Shown: positions 1-12,466, numbered from the stretch's first letter. The stretch: DNA of 64,000 bases from Liolophura sinensis (GCF_032854445.1 NC_088305.1:13253717-13317716); one strand, 5' to 3'. Made by a program: numbers and translations. Notes: generated by a model not told the origin, from the letters alone.

Positions 1-285
1 CGTATTGGGCATTTTCGTCTGACTCACAATTTTTTTCTTGATGGGCGCATGTTGGATGTGGTGTTCAATACGGCATCAAATCAATCCTGTTTGAGTGTAT
101 TCTACACAGCCAACTCTATATATGATTTGTTTGACAGCTTCGCTGGCGATGCTGCCATAGAATATTTGTAGTAAATAGTTATTATAAATATTTATAGATA
201 AAAAAAAATTTTTTTTTAGCCATATCGCCACGATATGGCTAAAATATTGCCAATGTGGAGTTCACTCATTCATTCATTCACTCAA
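1..285 (+). mobile_element. LINE 3' end: ORF2 C-terminus plus tail
   Basis: A reading frame is open from the first base to a stop at 168-170. It begins RIGHFRLTH, the conserved block near the C-terminus of many non-LTR retrotransposon ORF2 proteins, but the Cys-rich stretch expected after it is not recognisable. It is followed by a tail containing CGCCACGATATGGCT and an ATTC repeat at about 264-285, the same tail seen at 7.5, 43.5 and 63.6 kb. The element is truncated by the window edge; the exact clade is not assigned. Confidence 0.7.
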
Positions 286-469
286 ATTCAAATAATCGAA
301 TGTGTTCATACTTAAGAGGATGAAACAAAATCGTTGTTTTTAATCACACAGCCGAACCTAGTCTTGTAACAGACATTCTTTGTTCCATACAAATGCAACT
401 CTGTCGGTAAGTATGTGTAAAAATTTAGAAGTTTTATACGACCACAACTCGCACGCTTCCGTAGGCAAT

Positions 470-720
470 ACCCTTAATTCTACACGAGTGACGCCTAATA
501 AATTGTAATTGACATTATTGCCTTTTTTTTTTACCTACTTCTGCATGAATCATGATTCGCGGGGGAGTGTAATTTACTACGGTTCAAGCATTTACAGTTA
601 GACTGAAAGCTTAAGTGAGGTAAATTAACAAGAGGCCATATTTCACCGGTTACGTAGCTTAGCCAGCTTATACACTGTCGTCACTGCTGTGGGATTTCTC
701 TCTATACTGTACGTCTTCAT
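470..720 (+). repeat. Interspersed repeat R2 copy (339-bp family)
   Basis: It shares blocks in the same order with 36570-36908 and 48050-48270: GACGCCTAATAAATTG, GTGTAATTT-ACTAC, AGGTAAATTAACAAGAGGCC, ATTTCACCGGTTACGT and a CACTGTCGTC end. No coding capacity is seen. Class unknown. Confidence 0.55.
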
Positions 721-772
721 TAAATTTTAATCACCTTAAATAATCACATACACTCTAAGGATTCCTTCGCCG

Positions 773-832
773 TCATATGACTGAAAAGTTGTTGAGTACG
801 ACGTTAAACTCCAAGCACTCAAGCACTCACTA
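773..832 (+). mobile_element. SINE family 2 tail fragment
   Basis: Contains CGTCATATGACTGAAAAGTTG and GAGTACGACGTTAAACTCC followed by CACTC repeats, matching the tail of the near-complete copy at 53311-53666. Only the 3' end is present, just upstream of the first SLC23 exon. Confidence 0.65.
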
Positions 833-887
833 TATTTATATTACAAATATAATTTATAATACACTAACATCTTTTTATAATTTTCAG

Positions 888-1031
888 GAATGGTGGCATC
901 GGTGGGACTGTCCAACCTCCAGTTCATGGATCTCAACTCGTCAAGGAATCTTTTTATTCTCGGGTTTTCTATTTTCTTTGGACTGAGCTTACCTGACTGG
1001 ATCAGTAAAAATCCTACCGCCATTCAAACAG
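888..1031 (+). CDS. SLC23A: SLC23 gene 1, third-last exon
   Basis: Acceptor TTTTCAG at 881-887, donor GTCAGT at 1032. It encodes [12 protein letters not shown]...AIQTG, the segment equivalent to SVCT residues reading [17 protein letters not shown]. It has 7 nucleotide differences in 144 from the paralogous exon at 46692-46835. Confidence 0.93.
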
Positions 1032-4000
1032 GTCAGTACATGTCCGGGCGATCTGGCGACTTGTGTAAGGTGATGAGTTTCACAAAAATGGCGTTTGTAT
1101 GTGCAGCTTAATACAGTTTGACAACGTGATGTGTGTGTGTACCTGTGACGTGAGTGTATGAGTCGGTTGTATCGGTCAGAAGCACCATACGCCCACTATA
1201 AAGTTTTAAAAATCTGCTTATGCTGCGGCCTAAAAGCTAAATGGCAAGGTTTGAAATTTGTAGAGTTCTAACATATATTTTAGTTGTTTTTACACACTAT
1301 ATATGACAAAGTAATCCTGTGATTGGAGATGTGATTGGAGCCACATTTCACATGATAAATACAGTTTATTGCTCACCAGTCAAATGTGCAACAGCTAGCG
1401 GTATACTTCAAATCATGCGTCAGGGTCCTCCGTGGCTTAGTCCGTTAGCGCGGCGTAATTACCCAGGAGTTTCTCACCAATGCGGTTGCTGTGAGTTCAA
1501 GCCCAGCTCATGCTGGCTTCCTCTCCGGCCGTACGTGGGAAGGTCTGGCAGCAACCTGCGGATGGTTATGAGTCGTGGGTTTCCCCCGGGCTCTTCCCTG
1601 TTTCCTCCCACCATAATGCTGGCCGCTGTCGTATAAGTGAAATATTCTTGAGCACGGCGTAAAACACCAATCAAATAACTAAATAAACCAAATCATGTAT
1701 CACTTTGTTTTAGGGAGCGAAGCTGTGGATCAGATCCTGACAATCTTGTGCGATACTGGTATGTTTGTCGGCGGATTTTTTGGCTGCTTGATGGACAACA
1801 CCATTCCAGGTGAGCTGGTAATGTCTTATCATGCTAGTTGACTCATTATCTGAGAAGAGATATTCAGGTCTGCTGTCTGGAAATAACGGATTGCATAATA
1901 AATTAACATTTTCATTTAGGATGGAGTTAAAGATACACAGTCAAAAAGTTAGTGAGCCAAGACTATAGTAAAGTCATCTTAAAAGTAAGTTTACAGAAGA
2001 TCACATAACACCGCGGTCCCACCAAAATGTGGTGTTGGCCTACATCCCAAAGTACTGTAGGTGCGCCAAGTTCAACTTCAAGATAGATTTAAGCTCAACA
2101 CGATACAAGTACACAAATCAATGCACATGCACTGTGTCATATGTTAAGAAATGTATAACGGTTAAGGTATGTATGACAATCTATGCACATGACAAGCCTT
2201 ATATGAAACTGTGGTTTAGAAGACTTGAGCGGGAATGTCATCGAGAACACCAAAGGAATAACTCCAACAGAAGAATCCTGTTAAAATGAATCCTGGTTTA
2301 ACACACGACAATTCGCAGGTTGCTGGCAGAACTTCCTACGAGCAATTATACATGATATTTATATAATATGGTGTTTATTCTATTTGGTGATAAAAAAAAG
2401 TACAAATGAGATTATGGCAGATATGCTGTAAAATCATGCACCACAACCCGATTTCACAGTGCATCACTTCTGACTACACCATACAGTAACTGACATACCA
2501 TACTGACTTGCATCACTTCTGACTACACCATACAGTAACTGACATACCATACTGACTTGCATCACTTCTGACTGCACCATACTTTAACTGACATACCATA
2601 CTGACTTGCATCACTTCTGACTACACCATACAGTAACTGACATACCATACTGACTTGCATCATTTCTGACTACATCATACAGTAACTGACGTACCATACT
2701 GACTTGCATCACTCCTGACTACACCATACAGGAACTGACATACCATACTGACTTGCATCACTTCTGACTACACCATACAGTATCTGACATACCATACTGA
2801 CTTGCATCACTTCTGACTACACCATACAATAACTGACATACCATACTGACTTGCATCACTTCTGACTACACCATACAGGGACTGACATACCATACTGACT
2901 TGCATCACTTCTGACTACACCATACAGTAACTGACATACCATACTGACTTGCATCACTTCTGACTACATCATACAAGAACTGACATACCATACTGACTTG
3001 CATGACTTCTGACTACACCATACAGTAACTGACATACCATACTGACTTGCATCACTTCTGACTACACCATACAGTAACTGACATACCATACTGACTTGCA
3101 TCACTTCTGACTACACCATACAGTATCTGACGTACCATACTGACTTGCATCACTTCTGGCTACACCATACAGTAACTGACGTACCATACTGACTTGCATC
3201 ACTTCTGAATACACCATACAGTAACTGACATACCATACTGACTTGCATCACTTCTGACTACACCATACAGTAACTGACGTACCATACTGACTTGCATCAC
3301 TTCTGACTACACCATACAGTAACTGACATACCATACTGACTGCATCACTTCTGACTACTCCATACAGTATCTGACGTACCATACTAACTTGCATCACTCC
3401 TGACTACACCATACAGTAACTGACATACCATACTGACTTGCATCACTTCTGACTACACCATACAGTAACTGACGTACCATACTGACTTGCATCACTTCGG
3501 ACTACACCATACAGTAACTGATGTGCCATACTGACTGGCATCACTTCTGACTACACCATACAATAACTGACATACCATACTGACTTGCATCACTTCTGAC
3601 TACACCATACAGTAACTGACGTACCATACTGACTTGCATCACTTCTGACTACACCATACAGTAACTGACATACCATACTGACTTGCATCACTTCTGACTA
3701 CACCATACAGTAACTGACGTACCATACTGACTTGCATCACTTCTGACTACACCATACAGTAACTGACATACCATACTGACTGCATCACTTCTGACTACTC
3801 CATACAGTATCTGACGTACCATACTAACTTGCATCACTCCTGACTACACCATACAGTAACTGACATACCATACTGACTTGCATCACTTCTGACTACACCA
3901 TACAGTAACTGACGTACCATACTGACTTGCATCACTTCGGACTACACCATACAGTAACTGATGTGCCATACTGACTTGCATCACTTCTGACTACACCATA

Positions 4001-5366
4001 CAATAACTGACATACCATACTGACTTGCATCACTTCGGACTACACCATACAGTAACTGACATACCAAACTGACTTGCATCACTTCTGACTACACCATACA
4101 ATAACTGACATACCATATTGACTTTTATCACCTCTGACTACACCATAGAGTAACTGACATACCAAACTGACTTGCATCACTTCTGACTACACCATACAGT
4201 AACTGACATACCATATTGACTTTTATCACTTCTGACTACACCATACAGTAACTGACATACCATACTGACTTGCATCACTTCTGACTACACCATACAGTAA
4301 CTGACATACCATACTGATTTGCATCACTTCTGACTACACCATACAGTAACTGACATACCATTCTGACTTGCATCACTTCTGACTACACCATACAGTAACT
4401 GACATACCATACTGACTTGCATCATTTCTGACTACATCATACAAGAACTGACATACCATACTGACTTGCATCACTTCTGACTACTCTATACAGTATCTGA
4501 CGTACCATACTGACTTGCATCACTTCTGACTACACCATACAGTAACTGACGTACCATACTGACTTGCATCACTTCTGACTACACCATACAGTAACTGACA
4601 TACCATACTGTCTTAAGGTCTACTCAGTTGTAAGACTGCCGATTACACTAGAATGTAGTCATCTACCTAAATCACTTCCCTGTGCTTCTCTCTGCAAAGT
4701 AGTGTACGACTGCGGCTTGCAGACGATATACTCTATAAGGCTTGCTCTAATTTTTGGGTTGTAACGGTTTTCCTAGATTATGAATATTTAACATGTTTTC
4801 GGAGGTCACTGGAAACCGTCGCAACTTAGGACGCACAAGGCGCATTTATAAACATAAACATCACTGTCGAAATGCTGGAACAATGTACGTAGAAAGCTCA
4901 GTTGTCTTTTTCACTTCCGGTGTCATGCAATTCATGTGCATTACCTCATTATTTCTGAAATGTATTTGGTGGATAATTTGACTCTTACGTCTTTAATTAT
5001 ATAGCTACATGGTGATACACACAAGATCCATCATTAGTTTTTCGATTTTGTTTAATAGGCACAGAAGAAGAAAGAGGGATTCTGACATGGCGCCAGATGA
5101 CCGATGACGCCACTGATGAAGCATTCGGCATGAACGTGGCCAGCACCAGTATTTACGACCTTCCGTTGGTTCAAAAGTTTTTCAACAGGTGGAACTGGAC
5201 GAGTTATTTCCCCTTTTGCCCGACTTTTCGCGGATTTAGCAGCTGTTGCCGATGCCGAAAGAAGCTAGATGCTGATGATGAAGAAGAAGGAGGAACCGTC
5301 AACATGGGATATGTGAACGGAACTGAGCGCTCTGACTGTACAGAGGAAAAGGCTACGAAATTGTAG
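888..5366 (+). CDS. SLC23A: SLC23-family nucleobase/ascorbate transporter, gene 1 (last three exons only)
   Basis: This is the C-terminal end of a sodium-coupled nucleobase/ascorbate transporter (SLC23, NAT/NCS2 fold), a plasma-membrane protein of about 14 membrane segments. The exons are 888-1031, 1714-1809 and 5059-5366, with AG/GT borders and consistent phase, giving about 182 codons to the TAG at 5364-5366. Diagnostic blocks are [44 protein letters not shown] and the post-membrane GTEEERGIL. The cytosolic tail is rich in Cys and acidic residues. Earlier exons lie left of the window. The protein is a close paralogue of the gene at 45068-62690, which points the opposite way. The last intron is inflated by a 49-bp satellite. 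Ascorbate versus nucleobase specificity cannot be read here because the signature exon is missing. Confidence 0.93.
1423..1688 (+). mobile_element. SINE family 1, near full length
   Basis: The tRNA-like head (TCCTCCGTGGCTTAG, box-B-like GAGTTCAAGCCCAGCTC), the body and the tail CGGCGTAAAACACCAATCAAA are all present. It lies in the intron between the two conserved SLC23 gene 1 exons. Confidence 0.9.
1714..1809 (+). CDS. SLC23A: SLC23 gene 1, penultimate exon
   Basis: Acceptor TTTTAG, donor GTGAGC. It encodes [12 protein letters not shown]...DNTIPG. It differs from the paralogous exon (45902-45997) at only 3 of 96 bases, and all three change the residue. Confidence 0.93.
2461..4610 (+). repeat. 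49-bp minisatellite, about 44 tandem units
   Basis: The unit starts GCATCACTTCTGACTACACC and ends CATACTGACTT; successive starts at 2461, 2510 and so on give a 49-bp period. Units differ by scattered substitutions. A block with a one-base deletion (TGCATCACTT at 3341 and again at 3781) recurs with a 440-bp offset, which is nine units less one base. Each unit contains two related halves around ACCATAC. It lies wholly in the last intron of SLC23 gene 1. Confidence 0.97.
5059..5366 (+). CDS. SLC23A: SLC23 gene 1, last exon
   Basis: Acceptor TTTAATAG at 5051-5058. It encodes [13 protein letters not shown], then a variable stretch, [25 protein letters not shown], a CCRCRKK basic-Cys cluster and an acidic tail ending KATKL. 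It is much more diverged from the paralogue (45068-45378) than the two exons before it. Confidence 0.92.
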
Positions 5367-5758
5367 ACGTAACTCACCGACAGAGTTTTCGATTCCGGTT
5401 TTGGGACTGGGTAGATTGTAATTCACCAGAAAGAAGATAATACAAGTAGATTGGTTTTTCTGCTTTCACTGTTTGCTTCTGTCGAAATATATCAGAAAGT
5501 GATAGACAAGAAACTTTATTCGACCAAGTTTAAGTACATGCATACCCGTAGACAGGTATAGTGTTTTAAACAGCGCAAGTTTCTGAAGATAAGCTAACTC
5601 TTACGATCTTCAAAATATAAATGTCGTGTAACCATCTACTTACATGTCACACCTGTCACCCTGCGTGTGCCTGCATCATTGTCATTTTTGGCTCATTTCT
5701 GTGATTTACGTTTGATAGAAAGATAATGAAAGTTCAGAAACAAATATGACCGGAACAT

Positions 5759-5764
5759 AATAAA
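5759..5764 (+). terminator. Candidate poly(A) signal of SLC23 gene 1
   Basis: AATAAA 393 bases after the stop codon, the first clear hexamer downstream in an AT-rich 3' region. Confidence 0.45.
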
Positions 5765-6184
5765 TATATAATAATGTAAATTATTCAGTTCTTAGTCTCA
5801 CTGTGATTATGTATCCGAATGCATATTGGTATAGGACCAAAATAATAATGTACGTCGCCAAAAATTCGCCGCCCTGAACCTAGGACATATTCAACACTAT
5901 GAACCGTCAAAGAGCTTTGAAAAATTTATTCAGCTTTCATTGACAGTGCAAAGGTGATAAATCGTGCAAGTGGAAAGATTTTATTTCTGTTTTTTTTTGT
6001 TGATACTTGTTTTGGCACAGCGCCTATTGAAGGTACAACATTGGTGGAAATACTTCCTATTCTGTTGGCGTGTGCATGGAGTGAAATGATCGCCATTTAT
6101 ATAAAACTGAGCGTGCATAATCACGCACTCCAGTAAATTTTAATTGAGCTTCAAAATTAAAGACAGGTATAGTGAACTTTCATG

Positions 6185-6365
6185 ACCAATGAGTCGCTCT
6201 AAGTTCCAGTCCAGCTCATGCTGCATTCCTCTACGGTCGTAGGTGGAAAGCAAAGCCCGTAACCAGTGTATATTCGTGGGCTTCCTCTGGGTTTCCTCAC
6301 ACCAAGCTAGCATATTTTGTGTAAGTGAAATATTCTTTAATACGGCGCAAAAAAGCAATGAAAGA
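6185..6365 (+). mobile_element. SINE family 1, old copy lacking the head
   Basis: CCAGCTCATGCTG, CTACGGTCGTAGGTGG and GTAAGTGAAATATTCTTTAA are recognisable but heavily substituted, and the tRNA-like head is lost, so this is one of the older copies. Confidence 0.7.
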
Positions 6366-7532
6366 AATATTTTATTTTCCTGGGAATAAAGAAATGTTCA
6401 TTGCAAGGCTACATACATTGCAGCTTTATATACGTGTTTGACTGATAAAGGTTTAACGTTATTCCAAGCCGCTACCGCAGGGTCAGTATTGTTAAGAAAG
6501 TGATTGTCATAAATATTACACGGTTGGTGTATGATTATGTTTATTCGAAGTAATACTAAAGTACATGACTTGCACTTTAGCCCAATTACAACTACAACAC
6601 AGCATAGATAACTTTTTAGACGTCGTGCTGCTGCAAGTAATGTTATTATGTTCAAGATACGTAGGGTATAGTGCCAATGTTTTGTATGTAATATATTATT
6701 ACATTTTCTGAAGTTGTTGCCATGTACTAGATACCGTAAGCTGTACGTATTACATAACGTAAATATTTGCCCTTGGGCGTCAATAAGCCTGTTCAGTTTT
6801 TGTTAAATCAGGAGACACTACTCTCTCTGTCATAAAATAAGGGGACAATACTTTTGGTTGTACTAACGAAGTAGGTAACATAAGTCCATTTTCAGTATGG
6901 CTTGCATAATCGTAATTCATTTTCATTGATACTTGGCAGCTTTTTACCATATGTCAGAGTATTGGGGTCACAGACAGGCAGCGCCACATTCAATCAATCA
7001 GTCGTGCTATAAGATTATTGTGGACGTCACTCCTGGATTCGTGCGATGCGTTTTATTGATTTGGAGCACTCTAGGGTAAACAGACTGCTATTCCACGAGG
7101 AAGAGGCAGAACAGTTATGTCATGCTTCCTAAATGGAACATAAAAAAGCTCATTTCTAATGAGCATCTTCAATGACATGAGTCGGCAACGTAGGGTTAAC
7201 TTAACTGACCCGAGCATCCCAAATGTGCAATGCGTAGGATCACTGATCCCTCTAAGAGTTTTTTTTACCACGTGCTGTTTGGGTTTACAAGGAAATCAAA
7301 ATACCATTGACCGCAAATATGAACATCCATATAAAAACATAAAAAATAACGTGGCCATACATACACACATAGCTGAAAAACTCTTCTCGGTATATATCAC
7401 GAAAGTCTGAACTGAGCACGTGGAATGTGGGGTAACTTTGCCGAGGGTCGGTGGCTAACCTCGGAGCCACGGTTCCTCGTGTATGGCTTGAGACAGCAAA
7501 TATGTAATTAATAAAATAATTGAATGAATAAA

Positions 7533-7815
7533 TGGAAGAAGGAATGAATGGTCATGGCTTAACGTCACATCGGCAATGTTTGGCGAGAAAAAGCCCTAAA
7601 CATAAGCCAGCGAATGGTTTTCGAAAGAATGAGACCACCAAATATAAAACAAAAAGCAGACGAGCAAGTTTAAAAACAGTTCACAAGAACCAAACCATAG
7701 TTCAAACTCGAAAACCATAAAATTTATAATATATAAGGAGGAAAATTAGTACAAATGAATGAATAATTATCCCTTATTTGTCAGCCATGTCGTGGCGGGA
7801 ACACGTTTAAAACAG
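7533..7815 (-). mobile_element. LINE tail copy
   Basis: GAATGAATGGTCATGGCTTAACGTC and the following 200 bases match 63535-63740 base for base over long stretches and are the reverse complement of the tail at 43445-43530. A second partial piece (GCCATGTCGTGGCGGGAACA) sits at about 7780-7805. Confidence 0.6.
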
Positions 7816-8746
7816 CAACGAATGAATTAAGAACGACCGATGATACAGGTGTATAAAATACTAGTAGGTCACTCATAGACATATCTGAATTCTAGGTACG
7901 CTTCAAAGTAAAAGTGAATGCTACCTCCATATTTTGTTACCGGTTCACCTTTAAACTTTAAAAGAAAACATCACGTTTATACAACCTATGCCTTAAATTA
8001 AAGATGTATACAAACTGTGTGGATTGTTTTTCTTAAACATGGCCATTTTCTACAAAATCCACCCATTTCAGGCACATTGATAACCCAGCCATGTTTTGGG
8101 CATGTCCAGTGAAAAGCCTCCTTTCTTCCTCTTGAATATTCATTATGACGTTAAGGTGTAATGGTTTTACTCCTACCATATGATTAACGTACATTTCCAG
8201 TCTCAGATAAATGCGTTCCTATATCACGATAATCGTGGATTTTAAGGATTTTAATGTCCCCGTGGCCGAGGTGTTTAGCCCGTCAGCTTTCCGAGTAAAA
8301 TCGTATCTCGGCAGAATACCGCTTTCAACATCCTTTACCGAGGAAAACAAATCGATATTCCCAATTTAAATTTTTCAGTATATCTTCCACGAAAAAAAAA
8401 AACTCGACTAGATGATATGATGTACATAAGGGGTGTACACAGTGTTTATAGTCTACGGAAAAGGGCAATTAGGCCCACTGGCCATTTAAATAACACACGC
8501 CGGAGCTTGTGCAATGATTGAAGAATTTTCCTCTCAAAATAATACTCGGTTGATGGGGAACCTGAATCCCCTGGATTCTTGTTTGTTTGTCTGAAAATAT
8601 TTCACTGCCCAGGAGATCTCGATTGCACAGTCAGTCAGCCTGTCCCGGTACTTGCATAATAAATCGCTTAACCGAAATCAAGTCATACATGATACATTTT
8701 ATTTCGGTTATGAAAGGGTGGTTACACATAAATGTCTATGAAACAC

Positions 8747-8790
8747 GTGGCCAAAACATGCCTCAACTCGGCGAGGAATGTTTTGGCCAC
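8747..8790. repeat. Perfect hairpin in tandem unit 1
   Basis: GTGGCCAAAACAT (8747-8759) is exactly complementary to 8778-8790, and CCTC/GAGG inside the loop can extend the stem. Units 2 and 3 keep only the left arm in diverged form. Confidence 0.75.
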
Positions 8791-9544
8791 AAGTCCAACA
8801 TGTGTTCACATTTGGCAGCTACTTTTCCCACTAATTAAGCACTTTTTTTCTCAGTTTTCTTCCATGATTAAATATACTGACTCTTACTTTCGATCGAATT
8901 AAGCAATTTATCAAACTATGGAGGTCTTTTAATTCGCTACGATCGACGTCAATACTAGCAGAAAAGGGAGACAACTCACCGATGTTATAAACGTTAAATT
9001 TGATGTGTGTTTATAAATTCACGCCGAACAAAGTAAATATGTGAATTGTCGGGGTAAAAAAGAAAACATTTCTCGCCCCCATCCGTGCACAAACACATCT
9101 GCACTTATTTCTACATGTCCGTTCGTTACCAAAACGGTAATACATTAGCTATTCTAACATAACTTGAAACCATCCTGACCAAAGTGAAGCAATTGTGATT
9201 TGTGACGTGCCTGTGGAAATATAGTAACTATTTTATTTTAAATTAACCTGTTTTTTTTATTTCTCCTTTACACCACAATACTGTGGTCATATTTTCAGTT
9301 TAAAATATGCATTCAAAGGCATTCCTGTTGGTAGCCCCCACATGCTTAGGTAAGGCTGTCATCTTACACGTACCAAATACATTTTTTGAGGCATTCACGG
9401 TTTATGAAAAACCTTTCACGAGGCTGATATTATTTTCTGCTTGCTAAGATGCTAAGTGACTTTTGCGTAGTCCGTCGGATGTCTCATACCAACATTAAAA
9501 CACTTAAAACATGTGGCCAAAGCATGCCTCACCAAATAGTGGCG

Positions 9545-9806
9545 GGGGCCTCCGTCGCTCAGTTGGTTAGCGCGCTAGCGCAGCGTAATGACCCAGGAGC
9601 CTTTCACCACTGCGGTCGCTGTGAGTTCAAGTCTAGCTCATGCTGGTTTCCTCTCCGGCCGTACGTGGGAAGCAACCTGCGGATGGTCATGGGTTTCCCC
9701 CGGGCTGTGCCCGGTTTCCTCCCACCATAATGCTGGTCGCCGTCGTATAAGTGAAATATTCTTGAGTACGGCGTAAAACACCACTCAAATAAATAAATAA
9801 ATAAAT
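9545..9806 (+). mobile_element. SINE family 1, full length, nested in tandem unit 2
   Basis: Head CCTCCGTCGCTCAGTTGG through tail ACACCACTCAAATAAATAAA. Unit 3 of the surrounding tandem shows the unoccupied site at about 10595 (CTCACCAAAGGGAGACGG), so the insertion is post-duplication or private to this unit. Confidence 0.93.
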
Positions 9807-10900
9807 GGAGGCGGTCAAATTTGTCGCCCGAGTGGCCACACTGGATGGCCACACTGGACGGCCACACTTGATGGCCACATTCCGAATAAAGCGCTTTCCT
9901 CTCAGATTTCTAGCACCGTTCTGTGCTTTGAGAAGAAACACAAACTCACTGACTCGTATCCTCAATGTAATTAAACAACTTGTGAAAATATGGAGGTCTT
10001 TTGTTCGCGATGATCGATAGGAATGCGAGTAAAGAAGGGAGGCAATTCACCCAGCTCGTATACCTTATGTTTCATGTGTGTTTACATTCACGCCGAACTA
10101 TGTAAAACCGTGGTTCGTCGGCACGAAACAACCATATTTCTCATCAATATATGTGCATTAAAATCCCCTACAATCATTTCTAGAGGTTCGCGTTTTACCT
10201 GAACCATAATACGTGAATACTCTTACGTAGCTTGAAACCGCCCTCACAATAGTGAAGCGAATGTCATTTGCGACCTGCCGGGGGAAATATGGTAACTATT
10301 TTATTTTAAAATCGACCTGTTTTTTGTATTTAACATCAAAATGCTGTCAGTGGAAAGCATCCATTGAAAGGCGTTCTCGTTCGTAGCCCACACATGCATA
10401 GATAAAGCTGTCAGCTTACACGCACCAAAATAAAAATCTACCAGCACGTTTTCTTTGTGGCATTCACGATTTATAATGAACATTTCACCAGACTGATGTC
10501 GTTTTCTGCTTACCAGAAAAATGACTTTTGCGTGGTCCGGCGGATATCTCATACCAACATTACTGCACTAAAAACACTTGGTCAAATCATGCCTCACCAA
10601 AGGGAGACGGTGAAATTTGTGGCTCGAGTGGCCACACAGGGTGGCCACATATCCGAATAAAGCGCTTTCCTCTCAGATTTCTGACACCATTCTGTGCTTT
10701 GAAAGGAAACACAAATTCACGGACTCATATCCTCAATGTAATTTAACAACTTGTGAAAATATGGAGGTCTTTCGTCCGCGACGATCGATTGGAACACAAA
10801 TAAAGAAGGGAGGTAATTCACCCAGTACGTATACCTTATGTTTCATGTGTGTTTACATGCATGCCGAACTATGTAAAACTCTGACCTAACAAGTCTTTGA

Positions 10901-12240
10901 ACGGTGATCAGCGTCGGGCTGAACGCTGTATTACTTCCCGAGAATAAGAACAACGTTTATCCATCATCATGGCGGTAAATTATTTCAAGATACGTATACC
11001 CTCCCTATTATCTGAAAACATGCATTCATTTAAGGCACATTCATTATTTATATATAAATATTTCTTCATCCGTAGGAAAGTTACATGGTGATAAAAAATT
11101 CCTTTCAGACATAATCACAAACAGACGGCTATAGAATGTAATGAGGCGTTCAGTTAAGATTTATGCAAATCACGGTACTTGCTCTTTTAGTAGAAATGGG
11201 CACCCCTTCTGAGATAATTCCTTATGTCCTATCGAGCCTATATACAAAATATACAAATAACTCATTCACAATCTTGACCAGCAATCTTGACCAGCATCCA
11301 CCGGACTTACAACGCTTGTAATAATATAAGCATATTTCAGTGGAAATATTCGAATATACATGTAAGTATTCAAATGTCTCCTGTAGGCCTGTACCTATAA
11401 TGTACACTGGGTGATCTGCCCTCACGTTACTGTAACGTGGCTCTGTTTTAACTCCGGATGCTGGAAAATGAGGAAAAAGTACCTACTGATCGAAGAAAAG
11501 TATAAATGTGTCCTTAAGTTTAATGCATTTCGCTTGAGACTTGAGTTGAGCTCGCACGAGATAAATTTATGCGTGTTCGGTGTTTCTATCACTGTGAGGA
11601 GTTTAATAGGTCGCCACTATCACCGAGCGTCTAGAGGAGAGTACCTAAATTATATAGGAGTGTTCGGTGTGGATTGGCGACAGTTTGTTTCCATGCCTTT
11701 GTTCTTTAGTCACGCCCCTTTTTCGCGACGTAGCACTTGTCTATCTACTAATAAACATGGAAGGGGAAATAATCCTGTTTCTAAATTCCCTCTGACAGTG
11801 TTGAATACATATGTACGTGCATATATGCAGGTCTACACACTAAGACTAACACTGCAATTCTGAGAAGTCAAACGGCATTTCATATATAAATATTTATCTT
11901 ACATCTATAATTAGTGATATTATTTCTGAAATTTTAAAATATTCTTTCTTACAACGCTTTTCTGGTCAGTCGGCTGACACAGATCTTTATGGTAGACTCT
12001 ATTGGCGACTTGGCGATATGTGACCAACTTATGTGGCTTTGGGATGGGCATGTGACGGCCTCACGTTCTCCAAGTACCCCTATCTCAGACGATGTGTGCC
12101 TATTATATTCACCAGGCCCAGACGGGAGAGCTCTAGGTTACTCGCCTTTTGCGACAAGCCCTGGAGACCCCACGAGGGGCCTTGGTTGTGTAATCTCCAT
12201 TTATTGCCACAAAATTACGTCATAACACTACAATTGGCAA
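10901..12240. other. Intergenic stretch without a recognised gene
   Basis: A frame at about 11467-11863 (131 codons from its first ATG) has no recognisable domain and no splice context. CCAGCAATCTTGA is repeated directly at about 11280. I see no convincing gene. Confidence 0.4.
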
Positions 12241-12243
12241 AAG

Positions 12244-12377
12244 GTCTTCCAGAAACCTGCGGATGGTCGTAGGTTTCCCCCGAGCTCTGCCCGGTTTCCT
12301 ACCACCATAATGCTGGCCGCCGTCGTATAAGTGAAACATTCTTGAGTACGGCGTAAAACACCAATCAAATAAATAAA
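12244..12377 (+). mobile_element. SINE family 1, 5'-truncated
   Basis: Begins at CAGAAACCTGCGGATGG and runs to CACCAATCAAATAAATAAAG; the tRNA-like half is missing. It lies about 90 bases downstream of the copy A stop codon. Confidence 0.88.
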
Positions 12378-12466
12378 GTAAATACAATTAACAACGCCAT
12401 TGGAAATCCAAGACAGACACAAAAGTTTTCTTATTAGGTAAATTTTCTATTTATCAATTATTAAAA

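Larger units (their letters stand above)
5765..8730. other. Intergenic stretch without a recognised gene
   Basis: Only short frames with no recognisable domain. It holds an old SINE (6185-6365) and a LINE tail (7533-7815). Nothing else is assignable. Confidence 0.5.
8730..10900 (+). repeat. Tandem array of three units, about 780 bp each
   Basis: The landmark TATGGAGGTCTTT falls at about 8917, 9989 and 10760. Subtracting the SINE in unit 2, the spacing is about 770-810 bp. Other landmarks recur in order: GCATGCCTCACCAAA, GAATAAAGCGCTTTCCTCTC, CACGCCGAAC, CACACATGC. The third unit is partial. No coding frame is shared by the units. Confidence 0.88.

Noticed and set aside
2461-4610. CRISPR-like regular array
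   Set aside because: Repeat units abut with no unique spacers and the genome is clearly eukaryotic; it is a minisatellite.
8261-8345. tRNA-like GTGGCCGAGGTGTTTAGC segment
   Set aside because: Only a box A-like stretch is present, without a convincing cloverleaf or a SINE body.
9545-9620. tRNA gene
   Set aside because: Box A- and B-like sequences belong to the head of the SINE, which recurs in many copies; no free-standing tRNA with an acceptor stem was seen.
11411-11863. 150-codon frame on +
   Set aside because: The stated start is GTG; the first ATG leaves 131 codons with no domain, splice context or paralogue. Not supported as a gene.
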